Below, piece after piece: positions 22,226-23,837 of a stretch of 23,837 bases of DNA. The DNA comes from a virus. The stretch's first letter is position 1; each line of letters begins with the position of its first letter. The position numbers and the translations under genes were made by a program. The DNA lies in the IMG/VR virus record IMGVR_UViG_3300023301_002423, positions 1 to 23,837 of that record, one strand, 5' to 3'. The notes beneath the pieces were generated by a model. It was not told where the DNA came from. It did no database searches and saw only the letters and a list, made by a program, of their open reading frames with translations.

Positions 22226-22247
22226 TTTCAATAGCGGCTGATATTGT
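22219..22247 (+). promoter_or_regulatory. Sigma70 promoter P4 with extended -10
   Basis: TTGACA (22219-22224), 17 bp, TATTGT (22242-22247) preceded by TGA as an extended -10. Unlike P1-P3 it leaves a leader of about 20-25 nt before ATG 22278. A 6-bp inverted repeat, GTAGAT (22246-22251) and ATCTAC (22265-22270), overlaps the end of the -10 and the early leader and could be an operator or leader hairpin. Confidence 0.7.
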
Positions 22248-22277
22248 AGATCAAACATCTTTCAATCTACCCACAAC

Positions 22278-22493
22278 ATGCAAACAACTATACAAAAACA
22301 AACAATAACTATTGATGAATTTTGTGGATCACCACAAGGCAGCTTTGCCAGAATGATTCGCGGCAGTAGCATATTATGGAAAATCAGCCACGGAATAACC
22401 ATTGCATCGTTTCGCGGCAAAAGTGAACGAGTTGAAACCTTGAATCGTCGCAGAGCTAGGCTTGAAAATGCAGGATTTACAAAAATATTTTAA
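22278..22493 (+). CDS. Small hypothetical protein behind promoter P4
   Basis: A 71-residue protein: MQTTIQKQTITIDEFCGSPQ, then GSFARMIRGSSILWKISHGI, a strand TIASFRGKSER and a basic helix VETLNRRRARLENAG ending in FTKIF. The basic C-terminal half could contact nucleic acid. I recognise no family. It is first behind P4 and 2 nt before the next glycosyltransferase-like gene, with which it is presumably cotranscribed. Confidence 0.65.
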   Translation: MQTTIQKQTITIDEFCGSPQGSFARMIRGSSILWKISHGITIASFRGKSERVETLNRRRARLENAGFTKIF

Positions 22494-22495
22494 AA

Positions 22496-23311
22496 ATGAA
22501 AATTGAAATCTATTCTTCAGCATTTAACTTAAACAAAAATGGCTTTATCGCGCCAGATCACATTCAAAATTTTTGCAGATTCGCAGATCGAGTAACCATT
22601 GCTGTGAACACCAGTAATGATGGCACATTAAAAATGCTAAACGACATTAAGGGAATCAACGATTACCGCAACCTAAACATTGTTTCTTGTGATTTTAGTT
22701 ACGAAGACCCGCTGCTTGACGGAAAAATAAAGAATTTCGCACTCAGCAGGACGAAACTCGAAGTTAAGTTGGGAATCGATCTTGACGAACTAATCAATTT
22801 GGATCAAAGGCCGCTTTGGGACACACAGGCCAGCTACTTATTAAACAATAAAGATATTAGCAGTCTCCTAATACCCTCTGTTGACCTCTACGATAGCCTA
22901 GAAACCGTTAGATGGGATTCTAGGAAGAACATTGCTGCCAAGTGGTATTTGCACAAACACGGCTGTTTTCGCGGTCCTATACAACAAGCCGTGCAAGCGA
23001 ATGGAACAATTGATGTTTCTAAATCAGATGGCTGTGAACTTATTGACGGCCAAGGCAATTTAGTTAAGTTCCAAAGCTTAGTTCCGTTCGAAGCTAAAAC
23101 TCACGACGAATATTACAACAAACTATTTCAGCTTGGAATTTGGGTTTGGCATACTGGACACGTTGACAAAGGCGAAAGGGTGATTAGAAATCGTGAATTT
23201 TGGGCCGAACATTGGAATAGGGCATCGGGACAGAAAATCAAAGTTCCGGTTTCTATTGGAGAGTTTGAAGAATATGATCTTTTTGAACATGGATTGCCTT
23301 GGAATATCTAG
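22496..23311 (+). CDS. GT-A fold glycosyltransferase-like protein
   Basis: A 271-residue protein starting 2 nt after the preceding gene. The N-terminus (MKIEIYSSAFNLNKNGFIAP) and FADRVTIAVNTSNDGTLKML (29-48) form the first strands of a GT2-like fold. DGKIKNFALSRTK (75-87) then KLGIDLDELI (91-100) give the metal motif D95-x-D97 followed by E98, as in glycosyltransferases that read DxDE. The C-terminal GIWVWHTGHVDKGERVIRNR segment, with NREFWAEHW, resembles the acceptor half of such proteins. It shares little visible sequence with the other two glycosyltransferase-like proteins, so the three probably have different acceptors or sugars. Substrate unknown. Confidence 0.65.
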   Translation: MKIEIYSSAFNLNKNGFIAPDHIQNFCRFADRVTIAVNTSNDGTLKMLNDIKGINDYRNLNIVSCDFSYEDPLLDGKIKNFALSRTKLEVKLGIDLDELINLDQRPLWDTQASYLLNNKDISSLLIPSVDLYDSLETVRWDSRKNIAAKWYLHKHGCFRGPIQQAVQANGTIDVSKSDGCELIDGQGNLVKFQSLVPFEAKTHDEYYNKLFQLGIWVWHTGHVDKGERVIRNREFWAEHWNRASGQKIKVPVSIGEFEEYDLFEHGLPWNI

Positions 23312-23328
23312 GAAAATAAAGCGAACAA

Positions 23329-23837
23329 ATGAAAATTTTAATCATAGCAGACGTTCACCAAGATACTGATTATGTAAAAAAATCGTTTGCAGCTTGCGCT
23401 AACTTCGATCAATGCGTTTTTCTCGGAGATTTCTTTGATTCGTTCAAGACTCCGCCCGAAGTCTCGGGATTTCAAGAAACTTGCGAATATCTTAAATATC
23501 TTGTATTAAACCACCCGCAAAAAGAAAAGTTTAAGTTTTGCGTGGGAAACCATGATATGAAATATATCTACGAGAACAGACATAGCAGTTCTGTTCCAGT
23601 AAGTATAAATCCCCACTATGACTGTTCAGGCGTGACTGGTTCAAAAATAAAACGCTTTCGCAAAGAATTTTTTGATAAAAATTTAGGGGATCAATTTTTC
23701 ATTGATAATTTTCGCTTGGCACACAGAATTGATGGCTGGACATTTTCGCATGGCGGCGTAATAATGCAACACTTGCCCTACGGCCACACAATCGACTCTT
23801 TTGTTGATGATATTTGCGTAGATGCTTGGAAAAACTT
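23329..23837 (+). CDS. Calcineurin-like metallophosphoesterase, 3' truncated by window
   Basis: A 169-codon open frame that runs off the right edge; the start is ATG 23329. Motifs: MKILIIADVH (D8, H10), FLGDFFDSF (G33-D37), CVGNHDMKY (71-79) and TFSHGGV (138-144), the dimetal phosphoesterase set, in the order and spacing of phage phosphatases such as the lambda Ser/Thr protein phosphatase group. It lacks the N-terminal extension of the metallophosphoesterase at 6361 and differs in motif III (GNHD against GNHF), so it is not a recent duplicate. Possible substrates are phosphoproteins, nucleotides or nucleic acid ends; the missing C-terminus leaves this open. Confidence 0.8.
   Translation, partial: MKILIIADVHQDTDYVKKSFAACANFDQCVFLGDFFDSFKTPPEVSGFQETCEYLKYLVLNHPQKEKFKFCVGNHDMKYIYENRHSSSVPVSINPHYDCSGVTGSKIKRFRKEFFDKNLGDQFFIDNFRLAHRIDGWTFSHGGVIMQHLPYGHTIDSFVDDICVDAWKN

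Noticed and set aside
1-23837. tRNA genes and CRISPR arrays
   Set aside because: I looked for T-loop-like GTTCGANNC with flanking cloverleaf and for regularly spaced repeats; the few TTCGA matches are inside genes and no spaced repeat array is present.

Overview
The window is a dense, all-plus-strand stretch of a tailed-phage (or phage-like) genome, AT-rich by eye, with about 36 genes and almost no intergenic space. Genes commonly overlap by ATGA, GTGA or TAATG junctions. The content is early/middle phage metabolism: recombination, replisome, nucleotide supply and DNA modification. No capsid, tail, terminase or lysis gene, tRNA or CRISPR array is visible. Both ends cut through genes. The host cannot be named. 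Shine-Dalgarno sequences are nearly absent and many starts sit in an AAATTATG context, yet the recognisable promoters are classical sigma70 types (TTGACA, 17 bp, TATAAT).

Layout. 1-5.0 kb: a partial recombination-type protein, a RecA-like recombinase, a Vsr/DUF559-like nuclease, a GT-A glycosyltransferase, two small unknowns and a DnaB-like helicase. 5.0-10.2 kb: a small unknown, a Toprim primase, a metallophosphoesterase with an HTH-like N-terminus, a SLOG-fold protein, two small proteins (one Cys-rich), a RecB/Cas4-like nuclease and a small unknown. 10.2-13.7 kb: class Ia ribonucleotide reductase, nrdB then nrdA; nrdA carries a 269-residue intein exactly at the thiyl-radical cysteine. 13.7-18.8 kb: small unknown genes behind strong promoters, a cytosine methyltransferase-like protein, a Pif1-like helicase, a Mom-like DNA modification protein and a MazG-like pyrophosphohydrolase. 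18.7-23.8 kb: two more glycosyltransferases, two intact DNA methyltransferases, a third methyltransferase interrupted by two stop codons, small unknowns and a second metallophosphoesterase running off the end.

How it fits together. Recombinase, helicase, primase, Pif1-like helicase and nucleases would copy and repair the phage genome. Ribonucleotide reductase and the MazG-like enzyme would manage dNTP pools. The 14.9-22.2 kb stretch looks like a DNA-modification/anti-restriction island (C5-type, Mom-type and two or three amino-methyltransferases).

The most unusual features are: (i) a family of near-consensus promoters placed 6-8 bp before the start codon, so that mRNAs should be leaderless or nearly so, two of them sharing an exact 30-bp upstream repeat; (ii) a methyltransferase frame intact except for TGA and TAG at two positions where tryptophan is expected; (iii) the nrdA intein with intact splicing residues but a degenerate LAGLIDADG domain; (iv) atypical catalytic motifs in the helicase, primase and NrdA.
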